A DNA stretch of 64,000 nucleotides from Clonostachys chloroleuca (taxonomy: Eukaryota; Ascomycota; Sordariomycetes; Hypocreales; Bionectriaceae): the NCBI GenBank assembly GCA_037952775.1, contig JBANAY010000003.1, positions 6,758,001-6,822,000 of the forward strand. The letters run 5' to 3'. Positions within the stretch are counted from its first letter, which is position 1. Each line of letters begins with the position of its first letter. Below the pieces are notes generated by a model, which worked only from the letters and a program-made list of their open reading frames with translations, searched no databases and had not been told where the DNA came from. Shown piece after piece: positions 1 through 11,145 of this stretch. A program made the translations under genes and the position numbers.

Positions 1-622
1 CAAACGAAAAGCATCTTGACTGGGGAGTCCTTCCCAGTCGAGACACGAATCTCTCCACTTCTACCGACTATTTCACAACTACTTGTATAATGTGGGAAAA
101 CCAAACGACGAGAGTCAGGAACGGGGGGCGGCGCATGTTGAGAATTCTGATACATAGAGGGCACATGTCTTTACCATCTCGTTCGTTTTATTATCATTTA
201 ATGTCGGTATAGGGAAACTCGGCATATAGAACTCGACAAGCATCACGAAGAAAGGGGGGACGAGAGAGAAGAGGTGGATGTGTACGACTTGGGCTTTTGG
301 ATGCTTGTCCGCAAAAATCATTGTATATTAACACTCACTCTGTACGATGTCATGGCGGGAGGCACGAAAAGTTGTTCTAGGTGAGATGACCATTAAAAAG
401 CAAAAATCAAGATTATTTTTCCAACAGATGGATGACTGGCAGGTGTCATCCCGAATGATGGTGTGCGGTGAAATCTCCATCACCTGTGCTAGGTCTGGCT
501 GTGTTTCTATATTACCAATGTCAGACCTTCCCAGATGTCTCGTCCTCCCATATCCACGCGTCGGAAGCGATACGCATCCAGTCCAAGCTACTACGAAAGC
601 AAATTCCCACCGCCACCCGCTG

Positions 623-1565
623 CTACGTCGTTGCTTGCCCCGTTGAAGAAATGGACGTGAGGTCCAGGGCTGTTGGTTGAGTGATGAGTGTGCTCGGTCG
701 TGTGGTCAAGGTGCCGTTGTTGAGGAAGCAGTGCTCACAGGCCGGGTTCGAGATACAGCGGATGTAGCTGCCAACGTATCAGTTCTTTCGTCCATTCTGG
801 GGTTAACAGCGAGGGGAGGACTTACTCCGGGCTTTTCTTGTCCGCGATCAAGCTGCAGTCGCAGGGGCCGCCGATATAGCAGTTATCGGGTAGCCGAGGG
901 GCGCCAGTGGTTGTCTGGGATGTGGAGGACGAAGTCGTTGACGATGACGCTGAAGACGGTTGTGTTGGCGTCGTGGGAAGGGGCATTGATATAGTAATTG
1001 AGATCAGGGAGATCGACGAACTCTGAGTGGCGGTAGGTGTAGTTGGTGGTGTCCAGGTCGCCGTGAAATAGCAGCGCTCGCAGTCGGGATTGCTGAGGCA
1101 TTGCCTGTATCTGATGAGCTAGTTAGCCAGCTATCCATTTCAGACCAGATACTTCGGGGGGTCTCTCACTCGTCACTGTTCTTATCCTGGATGTAATCAC
1201 AGTCGCAGGGACCTCCTTTGTCGTTACAATTATTCGTCTTGGTGGAAGTCGGCGTGGTTTGCGGAGTCGTGATAGACACTGAGCTGTCTCGGGCCAGCCG
1301 CATGTCCATTTCTCTTTGGACTCCATTGATGCAGTCTATGAATCTGAAGAGGTCCGAACTGTAAGTCTTATCATTCTTCGCCTCTTGCTTCTCAGTAAAC
1401 TTACTCGTCCACGGTGTCAAAGTCAGAAATACACCCGCAACCCTGCACGCAAGGCCGGGTCTGCACTCGAGCACGCCTCTTTCCCGACCCGGGAAATCCT
1501 CCTCTATGAGCGAAGGCAAGGCTTTGGGGCAAGAAGCCCAAAATCAACGTCTGGACGAACTTCAT
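623..1565 (-). CDS. Secreted cysteine-rich protein built from repeated exon modules
   Basis: Four-exon model: 1565-1405, 1343-1170 (or starting at 1358, same frame), 1104-826 and 767-623; about 252 residues. The start is an ATG followed by a signal-peptide-like stretch (MKFVQTLILGFLPQSLAFA). Every intron is phase 2 and interrupts a codon that starts GA. Exon 1 ends with a QGCGC motif. Exons 2 and 3 each end with the same block, N-C-x(2-3)-GGPCDC-x-x-I-x-D-K-x-S. Exons 3 and 4 each begin with C-(I/L)-SNP-x-C-E-x-C-(Y/F). Ser/Thr-rich linkers, probably O-glycosylated, separate the cysteine blocks. I do not recognise a named family; an extracellular or wall-associated role, possibly effector-like, is inference only. 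Each exon on its own looks like noise, and the gene appears only when the frames are joined across introns. The weakest point is the acceptor of exon 2. Confidence 0.72.
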
Positions 1566-2642
1566 TGTGGTCAGATGGGAGGTTGTTGGAGAATATGTGG
1601 TTGTTTGCCTAGCCAGGGCGAAAAGAATTATATGAGTTGGAGCGAGGGATGGCCATTATTGATCGCTGAAAACAGCAGCCTCAAGAAGGGGCGGCAGTGG
1701 TCTTATATTATTCAACTTGGCAATGCTTCCGACTTCGAAGGACGACGACGCGTACATCTCACATAATGTCGTACTGTCGGTTGAGTTGGGGCGTTTAGCT
1801 GGGCTGTCAGCCAATCCAATCCAAGATCTCTTCGAAGAAGGGGATCTGCTTCCCTGATGAGTGCCTCAGCTCTCTCCATGCCACAAGCACACAGAGGTGC
1901 CCTCGCTGCTCTCACCCAACCAAGAGTTGAGTCGTCCCAGACGCCTCAAGTGGCGAGCAAGCACCAAACAGAATCGGCACCATCATCTGGTTTGTTCATG
2001 GGCAAACGGGCATCCGTCGCTGAAAATCAGGGAAGCTCTCTCGCACCTAAGACAATATCTTGAAGTTGCCTGGTTGGCTCATGACATAATGTTATGGGGA
2101 TTGTTTCAGTTCTTTCCGTGCCGTCGTCATCTGCTCAGGCAAACAAGCCGCGAGGGTCACTGGCCGTAGCAAGGCACTCTTTGTAAGCGACGACTTACGC
2201 GGATAAGACGTAACAAATCACACGATGGCAGATTCATGTCTCGCTTAATGTTTTTGCAATAGGCGCGGCGTTGTCTTTCTTGTACACCCACAAAGCAGAG
2301 AAATATCTTCATAAGGCAAACCATAATGATACTTTAGAAACAAGATGCAAGATTCGGGTGATATCCGTTGATTGCAACGCTATTTCAATGATCGGTCATT
2401 GAGACCTAACAGGGCTTTCAGGTCTTGGAGTGATGTTGATATAGGGTAGCGATCACGAATTAACCAAACCTTCCGGACAGTAAATTGAGGTGATAACAAT
2501 GTTCTATATTGTATGTGTAATATGTATGTCTGTCCAAATAGAAAATAATTCAAAATTAAATGATAGATCGCTGAGGCATTATGCTATTATGCAATTGGGG
2601 ATAATAATCACAATTATACAATTCCAGTCCCGTCCTTTCTCT
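1566..2642. other. Intergenic, no gene seen
   Basis: This is the 5' flank of the secreted-protein gene and the 3' flank of the phosphoesterase gene. Only short open frames without protein-like character occur, and the part near 2230-2640 is AT-rich. Confidence 0.6.
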
Positions 2643-4403
2643 TCATAATGTGCCCTTCAACTTCCCGTTGGGCACGGCAGAAGATGGCTCCCCGTACGCC
2701 AGCTCGCTGACGACGTTGCTTAGCCACCGCGAGAAGGAGCCGAAGATGCCGTCCACATCTACGCCGGCAGCCTGGAGGATCGAGACGAGGCCGTACACCA
2801 GGATGAGGAAAACGACGCCAAAGTCCAGGATGTGCACGAACCACCAGAGGTGCTGCCTGCCAAGTGGGCACTGGGCGAATTCGTATTCCCACTCCCAGGT
2901 TTCGGGGTTGAACCACATGCTGAGCAGGCCAGTGTTGCCGCCAAAATCGCCCATCATGCTGCGGACGGTGAGTTCCCGGCGTCCAGGGATACCCTCCTGG
3001 CCGACAATGTTGAGCTTCTTGGCCTCGGGCCAGCGTTTTGTCTCCCATGATCGATCCTTGGCACTTGTGCCATTGGTTTGGTTGATGTAATGGTACGTGT
3101 CGCAGCCCTCGTGATCGTGTCCGTTGAGGATCAGCCCAGGTCGGCCGCGACCCTTTCCAGCGGCCATGGGGTTGCCGCTGACGCCAAAGATACCCTCCCA
3201 GAAGCCCTTGCTGGCGTCCTCGCTGAGGAGGTACTGCTCCTTGATGCCGTCACCGTCAGAGTGGAAGTCGAAGAAGGGCGCGTCCACGCAAACGCCAGCA
3301 GGTTTGTACATGGGGATGTGCGTCAACACCAGGGTGAAATGACCCTCGAACTCCACCGCGTGCGAGCTTGTAATCACAGCGTTGATGAACTCGTAGGTCT
3401 GGTCCTGGAGTGGCTTGCTCTTTGCCGGTGTGTCCAGGTTCATGTCGTTGATGACAATGATCCGGATCTCAGGGGCGATACGCAGCGCATCGGGGTTCTT
3501 TTCTGAATCGTAGACGGTGGAAGTGTATTTTGGGTCCGTGATCGGTAGCTCAAATCGCAGTTCGTAGTTGGCCTTTCCAAACACCCTCTCGAACCGCTCC
3601 ATGCGCTCCTCGGTCAAGTCGCCGGCATACCCAATGTCATGGTTGCCGGCGACGTTGAGAATCCTGTTGATCCATACGTCCTGCTCCGGGGAGCCGTCGA
3701 GGCGGCCGGAGATGTTGTATTCGCGGTTGGGCCATTGGGCTATCTCGTCAGGCAGTCGCTGGCCGCCCTTGAAGGCCCTGTTCCAGAACCGGTCGCCTCG
3801 TTGCTCGAACTCGTTGTCGTCGATCCACTGGCTGCCAAGCAAGTCGCCAAGAACGGTGACATGGGTTGGCTTGGTCCACCAGTGGACGGTGCGGTAGATA
3901 TGCGCAAGGTAGAAGTCGTTGCCGAAGAGGTCAAAGACTTTTCGCCCTGACTCGATCAGGTTCGGGATATCTTCGAAGTAGAGATCGACGAGATCGTGGA
4001 GGATCATCCGTAAACGGTCTCGTAGCGTCGAGTGCCATGTCTGGAACGTGACACGCTTGTATATTTCCTTGACGTGTGGGAAGAACCCGTATACCTTCAC
4101 CGGGATCGAGGTGTCGCCTTCGAGTTGAGGGTCTCCGATTGTGAGCAGTCGGAACGGTGCTAATTGTCTCGTGGCATTGGCCTGCTGGTCTGGTTGCGCG
4201 TACGGCCAATGCAGACCCTTGGTCTGTTCAAAGGCCTCATCGGAGTCCCTTGAGGGAAGAGGAAAGGCACATCCTGAGAAAAAGGGGAAGAGGTAGAGGT
4301 AGACGGTGCATGCTATGGCCAAAGGCACGAGGAAGCCAAGGCTCTTTCGCAGCGCGCCTGTGACGGCCATCGGGGAGACAGGAAAGTCAGGCCGCTTGCT
4401 CAC
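2643..4403 (-). CDS. Ted1/Cdc1-like membrane metallophosphoesterase (GPI-glycan remodelling type)
   Basis: Intronless, 586 residues. Calcineurin-like metallophosphatase motifs appear in order: GDPQ (about 90-93), GDLLG (186-190), GNHD (253-256), THIPMY (361-366) and GHDHEGCD (428-435). One hydrophobic segment near residues 23-43 and another near 519-543 flank the catalytic domain, the topology of the ER-resident Ted1/Cdc1/MPPE1 (PGAP5) group. Members of that group remove ethanolamine-phosphate from GPI glycans or influence manganese homeostasis, and act at ER exit. Several N-x-S/T sites suit a lumenal domain. The general class is clear. Whether it is the Ted1 or the Cdc1 orthologue cannot be settled without a tree. 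Confidence 0.85.
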   Translation of the reverse strand: MSKRPDFPVSPMAVTGALRKSLGFLVPLAIACTVYLYLFPFFSGCAFPLPSRDSDEAFEQTKGLHWPYAQPDQQANATRQLAPFRLLTIGDPQLEGDTSIPVKVYGFFPHVKEIYKRVTFQTWHSTLRDRLRMILHDLVDLYFEDIPNLIESGRKVFDLFGNDFYLAHIYRTVHWWTKPTHVTVLGDLLGSQWIDDNEFEQRGDRFWNRAFKGGQRLPDEIAQWPNREYNISGRLDGSPEQDVWINRILNVAGNHDIGYAGDLTEERMERFERVFGKANYELRFELPITDPKYTSTVYDSEKNPDALRIAPEIRIIVINDMNLDTPAKSKPLQDQTYEFINAVITSSHAVEFEGHFTLVLTHIPMYKPAGVCVDAPFFDFHSDGDGIKEQYLLSEDASKGFWEGIFGVSGNPMAAGKGRGRPGLILNGHDHEGCDTYHYINQTNGTSAKDRSWETKRWPEAKKLNIVGQEGIPGRRELTVRSMMGDFGGNTGLLSMWFNPETWEWEYEFAQCPLGRQHLWWFVHILDFGVVFLILVYGLVSILQAAGVDVDGIFGSFSRWLSNVVSELAYGEPSSAVPNGKLKGTL

Positions 4404-5220
4404 CGCATAAGTGATCGGGTAGCAGTAGTCGCGAGCAAATCTGATTGTCTCGACGGCTGTGTCTAAATTACGCAGAACGACTGGTGCGTGCCAAATGTCA
4501 TCTTTCGCTATTCAGGAGGTCGCATCTTCCTCCCATAGTGCTAATATTTCCGCTCGCGATGGGGATGCTTAGTCATCAGACAACATGCACCCACGTTGAT
4601 GGTTTGGTGGCCCAAAAAAGCATATTTTCAGGGTGTGGTGGTTCGAGAAAGCCCGGCTGTTTGCTTGAAATATGGGGCCTTGGAATGAGTTCAGACTGGC
4701 TGGTCTGATGGCTGCCGCATTTACCTACTCGGATCACACCTACGTAAACAAACTGCCGAAACTGCATTCTCCTCATCTACCCTAACCACTTCTGTGAATT
4801 TGTACATTGAAGAAGACGAAAACTTTTTACCAAAAGATCCTTAGTGAGGCGAAAAGAGAATGTCGTAAAATTGTCTATTATTCATTATTTGTTTAACCCG
4901 TCTATTACGTATCATCGTGGGTTTTGAACATAGCGCCACATCTAAAGAAACTCAAACAAGGTGAAAAGCCAGCCGTATTCCCAAACAGAGTCATCGCCAT
5001 TCGGGCAATATCTCTGATTTGATTGCATGGTTTGAACCTGACAAGCTAATGCATCCAGATATATGTGCCTTCATCATGTCCAGAGCAAAATAGCGGGAGC
5101 TCTTGAGTTGTTTCTTTGGACTTGGAATAGGATAGAGGCTCGTGTTGAGTGTGAAGACCAGGCGAGCCTACTCTGGCTAGTACTGCGCGTATGGTGATTC
5201 TGGCTTTGACTGCGCGTGGC
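4404..5220. other. Intergenic, promoter of the phosphoesterase gene
   Basis: 5' flank of the minus-strand phosphoesterase and 3' flank of the next minus-strand gene. Open frames here are short and unlike protein. Confidence 0.6.
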
Positions 5221-5625
5221 TCATTCATACATCTCCTCCTCCTCACCTGGCCACTCCACATCGAACACTGCCTCATCGTCTTCGGACTGAAGAAAGGTGA
5301 ATGCGACGATGCCGTTATCTTTCAGGCCGGCCTTGCCAGCTGGCGTGGACTCATCACCGAACTTTAGTCTTTTCCAGCCTCTAGTTGGATCGTTGGGGAC
5401 CGCAAGGACGGCATACGCCATAGTGAAAGCTTCGTCCTCGCTCGGCACCGGCGTTGTCTTGGCTTGCTCGATGGACGTAGTGAGGCCGTCGGGGTATCGT
5501 TCACGCAATAGGGATCGAAGCTCTTCGCCGACGTTTTGAATGGGCTCCAGGGTATCCACGAACAGGTAGATGGTGTGGACTCCATGCTTGAACCGAACAG
5601 AAATGTGCCCATCAGTGATCTCCAT
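5221..5625 (-). CDS. Small acidic-tailed protein of unknown function
   Basis: 134 residues in one coding exon, starting MEITDGHISV and ending in a Glu-rich tail (EEEEMYE). The ATG follows directly on a CAG acceptor: an intron in the 5' UTR (5694-5626, GTGAGT...GCGCAG) is likely, and no usable ATG lies just upstream of it. The protein has an alternating beta-like N-terminal half (FKHGVHTIYLFVDTLEPI) and no signal peptide or membrane segment, so it is probably cytosolic or nuclear. I do not recognise the family. Codon use and composition look like a real conserved gene rather than chance, but no function can be assigned. Confidence 0.7.
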   Translation of the reverse strand: MEITDGHISVRFKHGVHTIYLFVDTLEPIQNVGEELRSLLRERYPDGLTTSIEQAKTTPVPSEDEAFTMAYAVLAVPNDPTRGWKRLKFGDESTPAGKAGLKDNGIVAFTFLQSEDDEAVFDVEWPGEEEEMYE

Positions 5626-5694
5626 CTGCGCGGGTCAGCAACCGAAGAATAGATGCGGTGAGGGGAGTAGGGCCTTCGACTGGGTTAGACTCAC
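5626..5694 (-). other. Probable 5' UTR intron of the small unknown gene
   Basis: 69 nt with donor GTGAGT and acceptor GCGCAG placed immediately before the ATG at 5625. This fixes the start of the downstream coding exon. Confidence 0.55.
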
Positions 5695-6000
5695 CTTGCC
5701 TCAGATATCTTCTTCTTTGTCTGTATTAATACTGTGGGGAGTTGGGAGTATGCGACGGGTGGTATTTCGTCTGGTATGGTGGTAGGCCGCATGGAATTTA
5801 GCTCTTGGTGGGGCAGACACGCGACGAGGAGCACAGTTGGAGATGGGGGAGCCGCGCGAGGTCACGTGCGGTCGTGTAAATTGAAGAGAGGTCAACTCCA
5901 GTCGCATCATGTAGTGGCATGTAAATCCCGAATCCCAACCAGAAAATCTGCACCACAGCAAAGGCGCTTGCGCACCCTCACAACCAACTCCATTTTCGCA

Positions 6001-6918
6001 ATGGACCCGGCCAATGCCAGTCTTCTGAATCCTGCCGGTGCGAGCCGGCCATACGTAGCAGCGCCCTCCAGCTCCTCCTCCTCGTCCTCACTACCGCCGG
6101 CCAACTTTCCCCACGATTCGCATCCCCGTCTCTCTCTCGTGTCGCCCACCCGCATCACCGCAGGCTCTGTTGTCTCGGCCCTCATCGGCTTTTCCCTGGG
6201 CGCCACCCAGGGGGGCAACACTGCGCAGCTGCGATTTCGCGCCGAACATGCTCACAAAATGCCCGACTCCACAGCCGGATGGTATCTCTATCATAAAACC
6301 AAGAACTATCACGCGATGCAAGGGGGAATTCGCGAAGGTTTCAAGATGGCAGCCCGGACTGGTTTCTGGAGCTGCATGGCGCTGTCATTGGAGAGCACGG
6401 TTGACCGATGTCGTGGGGCCACCGACATGTTCTCGACAATCATTGCATCCTTGACGGTAGCGGGAGCATTCTCAATATGGCGTACGTTCGATTTCCATGA
6501 CTTATGCATACATTGATCGTCGTGGCTTGGTGAAACAGGGCCGCCCTGTATCCTGAAGTGCCCACCACTACACGCAACCCCCCCCCCCCCGCTTGGCATA
6601 ATCCAATGATTCATGGATCGTGATACCAGCACATTCTTCATCCTAATTTTTCTTCTAACCCCCTTCCTCCAGCCCAATCATAAATGGGCCAGGCACAATG
6701 ATAAGCTAATGCTCCCGGCCGAGCTCTTAGACCGATTTTCCGTTAGCACAGCAGCACGGACAGCAAAGTCCGGGCTTCTATTTGGCATAGTGTATGGAGG
6801 CATTCAAGATCTGCTTGGGCTGGCCCGAGGCAGGCCGATAGGCTATGTGGATTTTGTCCGACGTCGGCTGGGCAGGGGTCACACTACGTCTGCGTTGGAT
6901 GATCGCGATGCGCAATAG
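6001..6918 (+). CDS. Tim17/Tim22/Tim23-like mitochondrial membrane protein
   Basis: Two-exon model: 6001-6481 and 6731-6918, 222 residues. The 249-nt intron starts GTACGT, has a CTAAT branch site about 20 nt before its TTAG end, and contains a run of 13 C. The N-terminus is Ser/Pro-rich. The core has glycine-containing hydrophobic segments (SVVSALIGFSLGATQGG; FSTIIASLTVAGAFSIW; GLLFGIVYGGIQDLLGLARG), each followed by short loops, as in the Tim17/22/23 family of inner-membrane import and scaffold proteins. The arginine-rich C-terminus (FVRRRLGRG) suits matrix or intermembrane exposure. The family assignment rests on layout and on the AARTAKSGLLFG-type segment. It could also be a peroxisomal PMP24-type relative. 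Confidence 0.6.
6578..6590 (+). repeat. C13 homopolymer inside an intron
   Basis: Run of about 13 cytosines in the intron of the Tim17-like gene. A G run of about 14 follows at 7239-7252 in intergenic DNA. Both lengths are prone to slippage and to sequencing error. Confidence 0.9.
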
Positions 6919-8550
6919 CGCCTTGTTGTTAATAGAAGCAAAAAGAAAAAACCAGAAAAGCCTTGGATATCCGAAGGGACCACGCCGGGTGACTAGGGGC
7001 AATTTGGGGCCGGCATGCACTCCCCACACGATGCAGAACCTTGTCTTTGCCTCTTGGGCTCTGGCGCGGCTGGGGCCTATTTCGTGGGCCGTTCTGCCCA
7101 GCTGATCCGAACTTTGTCTGTGATAGCGTCATGGCCTAATCATAATCTGTACAACACATTTAAGCAACAATCGATCTGATACAGAATTACGTCTTGATCT
7201 GCGGGGCCAGACAACAATGCAGTGTTGCTCTGTCTGGTGGGGGGGGGGGGGGCAGCGCTCATGTTCGATGATGGAGGGAGTGATGGAGGGACATTCCTCT
7301 CGTTATCGGCCAGCATCGAGTTTACGCATACCATGCATGAGCTGATCCTTTGGATGCATTGGCCGGGGTACTGATTGTGCAGGTGAGGCAAGAGGCGTGT
7401 GGTTGGCGGCTTTGCTGATGTGTCGGTACCGTTATCGGGGACTGCCCATATCACCTAACCCACTTGCCTGAGTTATCCTAGGCGACTCGGAGTCTGCTGC
7501 TCACCAACATCGCGATGCTGCCCCAAGGAGAGAAGAGGGGAATCACGATTTCTTGTGAATGCAGGCGTGGTCGGCTTAAAGTCAGTAAGCCGAGATTGAT
7601 TTGAAATTCTAGTCTCATCTCTCTCGGTTTTTGTTACGTTAATAGCTGCCGTGGGGGACCCATTTGCAGCAAATATCGGGTGGAGCCAGATCGGTCACAC
7701 GCGATCCACTGGGAAGCGCAGGAGACAGACGACAGGCAAGGAGCCTCATCAGCGACCAGAGGAGGAGCCATTCGCCAATGGGGCGTCCCAATTAGTAGAT
7801 CCTGCTGCGTCTGCACAGTCTCGCACCCTCAGGCCCTGGCTCGAGCTTATGTGCTGCGCCGGTCACGGATGCGGCTTCCTTCGGCTTGGACTAGCAGCGG
7901 AGCACCCACGTGACGCCCTGATAAGCCTAGTCTGAGTCGCCATTGCCTGTTTGGGCCTGTGTTTCGGTGGCTGCAGCCCTGGGCACGGCCTGCCGCGGAT
8001 CACAGTGGGGGGACGAGCCCTGGAGCATGCTGGACCGCAGCCTTCCAGCCAGCGCCTCATGCCAGAAGCCAGATGGGCGGGCGTGCTTTGGCCAGGTTGA
8101 GAGCTCACGATGGCGTCGTCCAGCTACCGGCAACGGAGTTTACGACGGACGCCACGGGGAAGGAAAGATGGGGAACGAGGGGGGCAACAAACGCCAGCGG
8201 CTGTCCACGGCCACCACACTCATAGGTATTTGTAGGCCCGGCTGGGCTGGAACAACGAGGCTTGTTCTTTTGTTCTCTGCTTGATCGTCTCATCGCGTTG
8301 TGATAGTTCCTCTTGTCTAGACGCGTGCGATATCTGGGGCTAGTCGCCACACCTAGTGTTCTGAAACTCTTCCCTTATCTAACTCTCACCTGCCTCTCAC
8401 CTACGACGCCATCCTGATCGTCACACCTTATCTCTGGTGGCGCACCCATAAATAACCCTCCCACCTATCTCCTCAGCATTCCCTAATCAAGAACTCCAAC
8501 CTACATCTCATAGAATCAAACAACCGCGTCATACAAGTTGAAACAGTTCG
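6919..8550. other. Long intergenic region and 5' leader of the proline dehydrogenase gene
   Basis: No convincing gene. It contains a G14 run at 7239-7252. The last 150 nt are pyrimidine-rich, as usual for a strongly expressed fungal leader. Overlapping short frames at 7650-8290 on both strands lack protein-like features. Confidence 0.6.
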
Positions 8551-10090
8551 ATGGCACTCAACGCTGCTGGGCGAGGCCTTCGCCTGCCCGTGTCCCGCAT
8601 GGGCCAGGCATTAACCATCGCCTCCGTCTCTGCCACCAACTCCGTCTTCACATACTCTACCAAGACTCCCGCCTCGCGACGAGCCATCTCCTCGTCTGAG
8701 AAGCGCCCGGCCACGAGCATGATCGAGCCCGCCGTTGAGACCCTCGTGCCCCCGGCTGGTGAAATACCCCCTCGCGCTGCGCCGCTCTCCATCCTCCCCT
8801 TGACCAACATCATCCGCTCCCTCATCACAAACACCATCTCCTCCTCTCACATGCTGCTACCCCCTTCAATGCGTATCATGGCTATGCTCGCCCACTCGAC
8901 AAACCCGATCCTCAACCCTGACCGCAACCCCCTGCTTGGCTTGTTCATGAAGTACACCTTCTACGCTCAGTTCTGCGCCGGCGAGAAGCCTTCCGAGGTT
9001 CGCCAGACAATCAAGGGTCTCAAGGATATCGGTTTCAACGGTGTGATTCTGTGCTACGCCAAGGAGGTCGTCCTCTCCGAGGACCAGATCAAGAGCCTCA
9101 GCGGTGCCAAGGGCCAAGAGACGACGCACAACATCGAGAATGAGATCAAGCCCTGGGCTGAGGGAACTCTCGAGACCGTCCGCCTCGCCTCGCCCGGCGA
9201 TTACGTTGCTCTCAAGTAAGTTTATTTTTTGATGGCTAGTATGGGAGGAAAACAGTAACTAACAGGCATATTACAGATTCACTGGTGCCGGAAGCTTGGC
9301 TCTCTACCAGCTTCAGAACCGTCTCCCCGCTTCTCCCTACCTGGCCAACTCGATCGACTCTATCTGCAAGCTCGCCCGTGAACGTGGTGTTCGTCTTCTG
9401 TTTGACGCCGAACAGGATGCTCTCCAACTTGGTATCGATGACTGGACCATTGAGTATGCCCGCAAGTACAACACCGAGGCCCACGACGCTGTCATCTACG
9501 GAACATACCAGGCGTACAAGAAGAACTGCCCCCAGATCATCTCGGAGCACCTGGCCATTGCCCAGAAGGAGGGATGGACTCTTGGTGTGAAGTTGGTTCG
9601 TGGTGCCTACCTCGGATCTGACCCCCGCCACCTCCTCCACGACACCAAGGCGGACACTGATGCTTGCTTCGATGCCATCGCTGAGAGTGTTTTGACCCGC
9701 GAGTGGACCAGCGCCGTGAAGGGCGAGGGTGTTTACCCCAACACAGCAATGGTCCTTGCTACCCACAACGCCGACTCCGTACGCCAGGCCCGCGCCATCG
9801 CTGATGCTGGTCGTGCCAAGTCCTACATCTCCTGCGCTCAGCTTCAGGGCATGGCCGACGAGGTCAGCTGCGAGATTGTCGATTCCAAGTCCCCAGGTGC
9901 CTCCGTTGGTGCTTCTGTCCAGCTCCCTGTCTACAAGTACCTCGTGTGGGGTTCCATTGGCGAGTGCATGAAGTACCTTCTTCGACGTGCTCAGGAGAAC
10001 AAGGACGCTGTCCAGCGAACAAGGAGCACTCGCGATGCCATGTTTGGCGAGCTTGTGCGAAGATGCAAGGCAGTTGTTGGTCTTGCGTAA
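8551..10090 (+). CDS. PUT1: Proline dehydrogenase (mitochondrial, FAD-dependent)
   Basis: Two exons, 8551-9215 and 9277-10090 (61-nt intron, GTAAGT...TTACAG), 492 residues. It oxidises proline to pyrroline-5-carboxylate, the first step in using proline as nitrogen and carbon source, and passes electrons to the respiratory chain. The N-terminus is rich in Arg, Ser and Ala with few acids, as in a mitochondrial presequence. The barrel contains typical stretches: LLFDAEQD (substrate and flavin side), GVKLVRGAYL, ATHNADSV and the C-terminal QLQGMADE...YKYLVWGSI...YLLRRAQEN block with the paired arginines that bind the proline carboxylate. The length is normal. The symbol follows the yeast name; Aspergillus species call it prnD. 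Confidence 0.95.
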
Positions 10091-10435
10091 CAAAGCACCG
10101 AAGAAGACAAATGATTAAAAAACAAGATAAAATGCGAAGGTGGTAAAAGAGCCACTAAAACGAGACATGGGGAGAATGGGAGTTCAATCATGGTTGGCTG
10201 GAAGACCTGGCCTGGTCATGGGTATTGTTTGAAAGCGACTGGAGTTTAGGGACAATGATTAGATTGGAATTTACGAGCATGAAGATGTGCGACGGATGAA
10301 GGAACGACTTACGGCATGGCCTGGACCCTTTTTCTCACACCCTGCGGGGTTGTCATAGAGTAACTTAGAAGAATCTGATGATTTTCATTCCAATATTCTC
10401 TTCTTCTTCTTTTTCGGTGCTCGTATTCTGGTTTT

Positions 10436-11145
10436 TTAAATACCCCGTACAGCTAATGTGCCCACCACGAGAGTTTCTACCTCTTTGCGTTTCTGCGGCT
10501 GGTCTTTGATAGCGTCGAGCCAGCTGAGCCCGTTTAGCTTGTAGTATTTGGCCACCTTGGAGTTGTCGGTGACCGGGGCGATGTTCTCGTCGGTGACGGG
10601 GAGCTGGTCGCCCTCGACGTGCTGGCTTAGGTGCTTTGCGATGTCATCGTGGGAGGGGCCTCCGGGGCCGCTGATCTTGACAACGAGGAGGTCTTTGGTC
10701 GAGGGGGATATTCCATAGCGGCGGTACGCCTCAGAGATCTGTGGGTTGGGGCTTGTTAGTCCAGGAATGTAGGGCAGGTGCATGGTTATGTTGAGGGGCC
10801 TTACGTTGTTTGAGGGGCTTAGTGATACGATAATCTCGGAGTGGACGTTAGGCGTGATCAGGGAGTTGGTTGATGCTGTGGTCGCGGCTCGGAAGACGGC
10901 GGAGAGAAGGTGAAGTCGGGAGACGATCTAATGAGAGGTCAGGATCTAGGGGGAGATATATAACAGCTAGTTCGACTTGGAGGATGGCGTACAATGGAGG
11001 CATCGACGAAGCCATATTCGAAATCGGGATTGCGAGCTAGGAGCTGGCTGTGGAGGAAGGCAGCGTTGCGCACATTGCGGAAGTATGCGATGTGGACGGT
11101 TTGCGACGCAGGAAGATGGTCGAGAGTCACTGTTTCGAGAGCCAT
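10436..11145 (-). CDS. CGI121: EKC/KEOPS complex subunit Cgi121
   Basis: Three exons, 11145-10993, 10927-10805 and 10738-10436, all joined in phase 0, 192 residues. The second exon has no ATG and was missing until the splice sites were joined (GTACGC...CATTAG and GTAAGG...CCACAG). The product matches the Cgi121/TPRKB pattern: an N-terminal domain with HIAYFRNVRNAAFLHSQLL, a middle HLLSAVFRA helix, then ISEAYRRYGIS followed by a strand LLVVKISG. Cgi121 binds Bud32 and the tRNA CCA end in the complex that makes threonylcarbamoyl-adenosine at position 37 of ANN-decoding tRNAs. The length fits the family. Confidence 0.88.

Noticed and set aside
9236..10093. 285-codon open frame antisense to proline dehydrogenase
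   Set aside because: It is a shadow of the biased codon use of the real gene on the other strand and has no protein-like domain.
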